Shown one piece after another: positions 63,596 through 64,000 of a stretch of 64,000 nucleotides of DNA. Each line of letters opens with the position of its first letter. Position 1 is the first letter of the stretch. The notes under the pieces were generated by a model. It worked only from the letters and a program-made list of their open reading frames with translations, ran no database searches and was not told the DNA's origin. This DNA is from Gammaproteobacteria bacterium (lineage in GTDB: Bacteria > Pseudomonadota > Gammaproteobacteria > Pseudomonadales > Pseudomonadaceae): contig JAAYFD010000009.1 of assembly GCA_012728415.1 (NCBI GenBank), forward strand, positions 1 through 64,000. The letters run 5' to 3'. A program made the position numbers and the translations under genes.

Positions 63596-63623
63596 TTGCC
63601 AACAGTTCATCGCCCCATATAAT
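63596..63623 (+). promoter_or_regulatory. Sigma-70 promoter of the periplasmic binding protein gene
   Basis: TTGCCA (63596-63601), a 16-nt spacer, and a perfect TATAAT (63618-63623), 32 nt upstream of the ATG. An AAGGAA ribosome site follows. Confidence 0.7.
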
Positions 63624-63655
63624 TATGCAACTGATTCTCACTTAAGGAACCAGCC

Positions 63656-64000
63656 ATGGTTATGATTTTTCCTGCCCGCCTGTTGCTTGGCATCTGCTGC
63701 TTGCTGGCTTTAAGTGGCTGGGCTCAAGCCACTGGCTTGCCGGTAAAAAAACTGACCCTGGCCGGCCCCGCCGCCGGTGTTTCCAACGCACTGATTCACC
63801 TCGTCGCCAGTGGCGGCCTGAGCGACATTGCCGAAGAAGCCGAATTTGTGCTCTGGAGCAATCCCGACCAGTTGCGCGCCCTGACCCTGTCTGGCAAGGC
63901 GGATTTTCTCGCCGCACCCACCAACGTCGCCGCTAATTTATATAACCGTGGCGTACTGCTGAAGCTGGTTAACGTCTCGCAATGGGGCGTGTTGTGGATG
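63656..64000 (+). CDS. ABC-type periplasmic substrate-binding protein, N-terminal part
   Basis: The first 115 codons of a gene running off the window. Signal peptide: MVMIFPARLLLGICCLLALS, with cleavage near WAQA-TG. The mature start KLTLAGPAAGVSNALIHLVA and LSGKADFLAAPTNVAANLY resemble the NMT1/SsuA-like binding proteins of ABC importers. The Fur box and promoter just upstream suggest iron-regulated uptake. The substrate is unknown; members bind thiamine precursors, sulfonates or metal complexes. Confidence 0.7.
   Translation, partial: MVMIFPARLLLGICCLLALSGWAQATGLPVKKLTLAGPAAGVSNALIHLVASGGLSDIAEEAEFVLWSNPDQLRALTLSGKADFLAAPTNVAANLYNRGVLLKLVNVSQWGVLWM

Noticed and set aside
1-64000. Insertion sequences or CRISPR arrays elsewhere
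   Set aside because: No transposase gene, no IS-like inverted ends with target duplications, and no repeat-spacer array were seen.

Overview
The window looks like a chromosome segment of a Pseudomonas-like gammaproteobacterium (Pseudomonadaceae). Three things point there: the OprI-type murein lipoprotein with its characteristic C-terminus, the gene order flhA-flhF-fleN-fliA-cheY-cheZ-cheA-cheB-motC-motD-parC-parP-cheW-DUF2802, and the block proA-nadD-rsfS-rlmH-mrdA-rodA-mltB-rlpA-dacA-ybeD-lipB-lipA. These orders are known from Pseudomonas. The species cannot be named from sequence alone.

Layout. (1) 1-7628: the end of a bile acid:Na+ symporter-type gene and a minus-strand tripartite efflux operon, muxABC (= mdtABC), without its usual outer-membrane gene. 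(2) About 8239-26439: an integrated element of about 18 kb at the 3' end of a tRNA-Leu(UAA) gene. A 22-bp piece of the tRNA 3' end is duplicated at the far end, and a 27-bp near-identical repeat lies just inside each end. The element carries a P4-type tyrosine integrase next to the tRNA, an AlpA-like regulator, a PriCT_2/Toprim primase and a DUF3987 protein (a satellite-like replication module), a second recombinase of the Integrase_1 family, and a defence cargo. The cargo is a complete type I restriction-modification set (hsdR-hsdM-hsdS), a DUF262/HNH (GmrSD-like) protein, an unknown acidic protein and an Abi_2 HEPN RNase. The HEPN gene has its own promoter, a long structured leader RNA and a 44-codon ORF in front of it. 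(3) 26418-41139: tRNA-Leu, oprI, and the flagellar/chemotaxis operon on the minus strand, with a sigma-54-type promoter before flhA. (4) 41250-49064: a uracil-DNA-glycosylase-like gene, hrpA, an unlinked outer-membrane efflux factor, and yghU. (5) 49295-60266: lipoate synthesis, peptidoglycan/rod-shape, ribosome and NAD/proline genes on the minus strand, in largely overlapping or nearly abutting order. (6) 60635-64000: a TSUP transporter, a DUF2789 protein, rmuC, and the start of a periplasmic binding protein preceded by a strong Fur-box match.

The most interesting parts are the Abi_2 locus (22968-24781), the palindrome- and repeat-rich non-coding stretch of the island (11978-13239), the unknown gene at the end of the restriction operon, and a roughly 180-nt intergenic repeat family seen at 49.1-49.3 kb and, inverted, at 60.4-60.5 kb. 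All calls come from reading translations and motifs. No database search was run.
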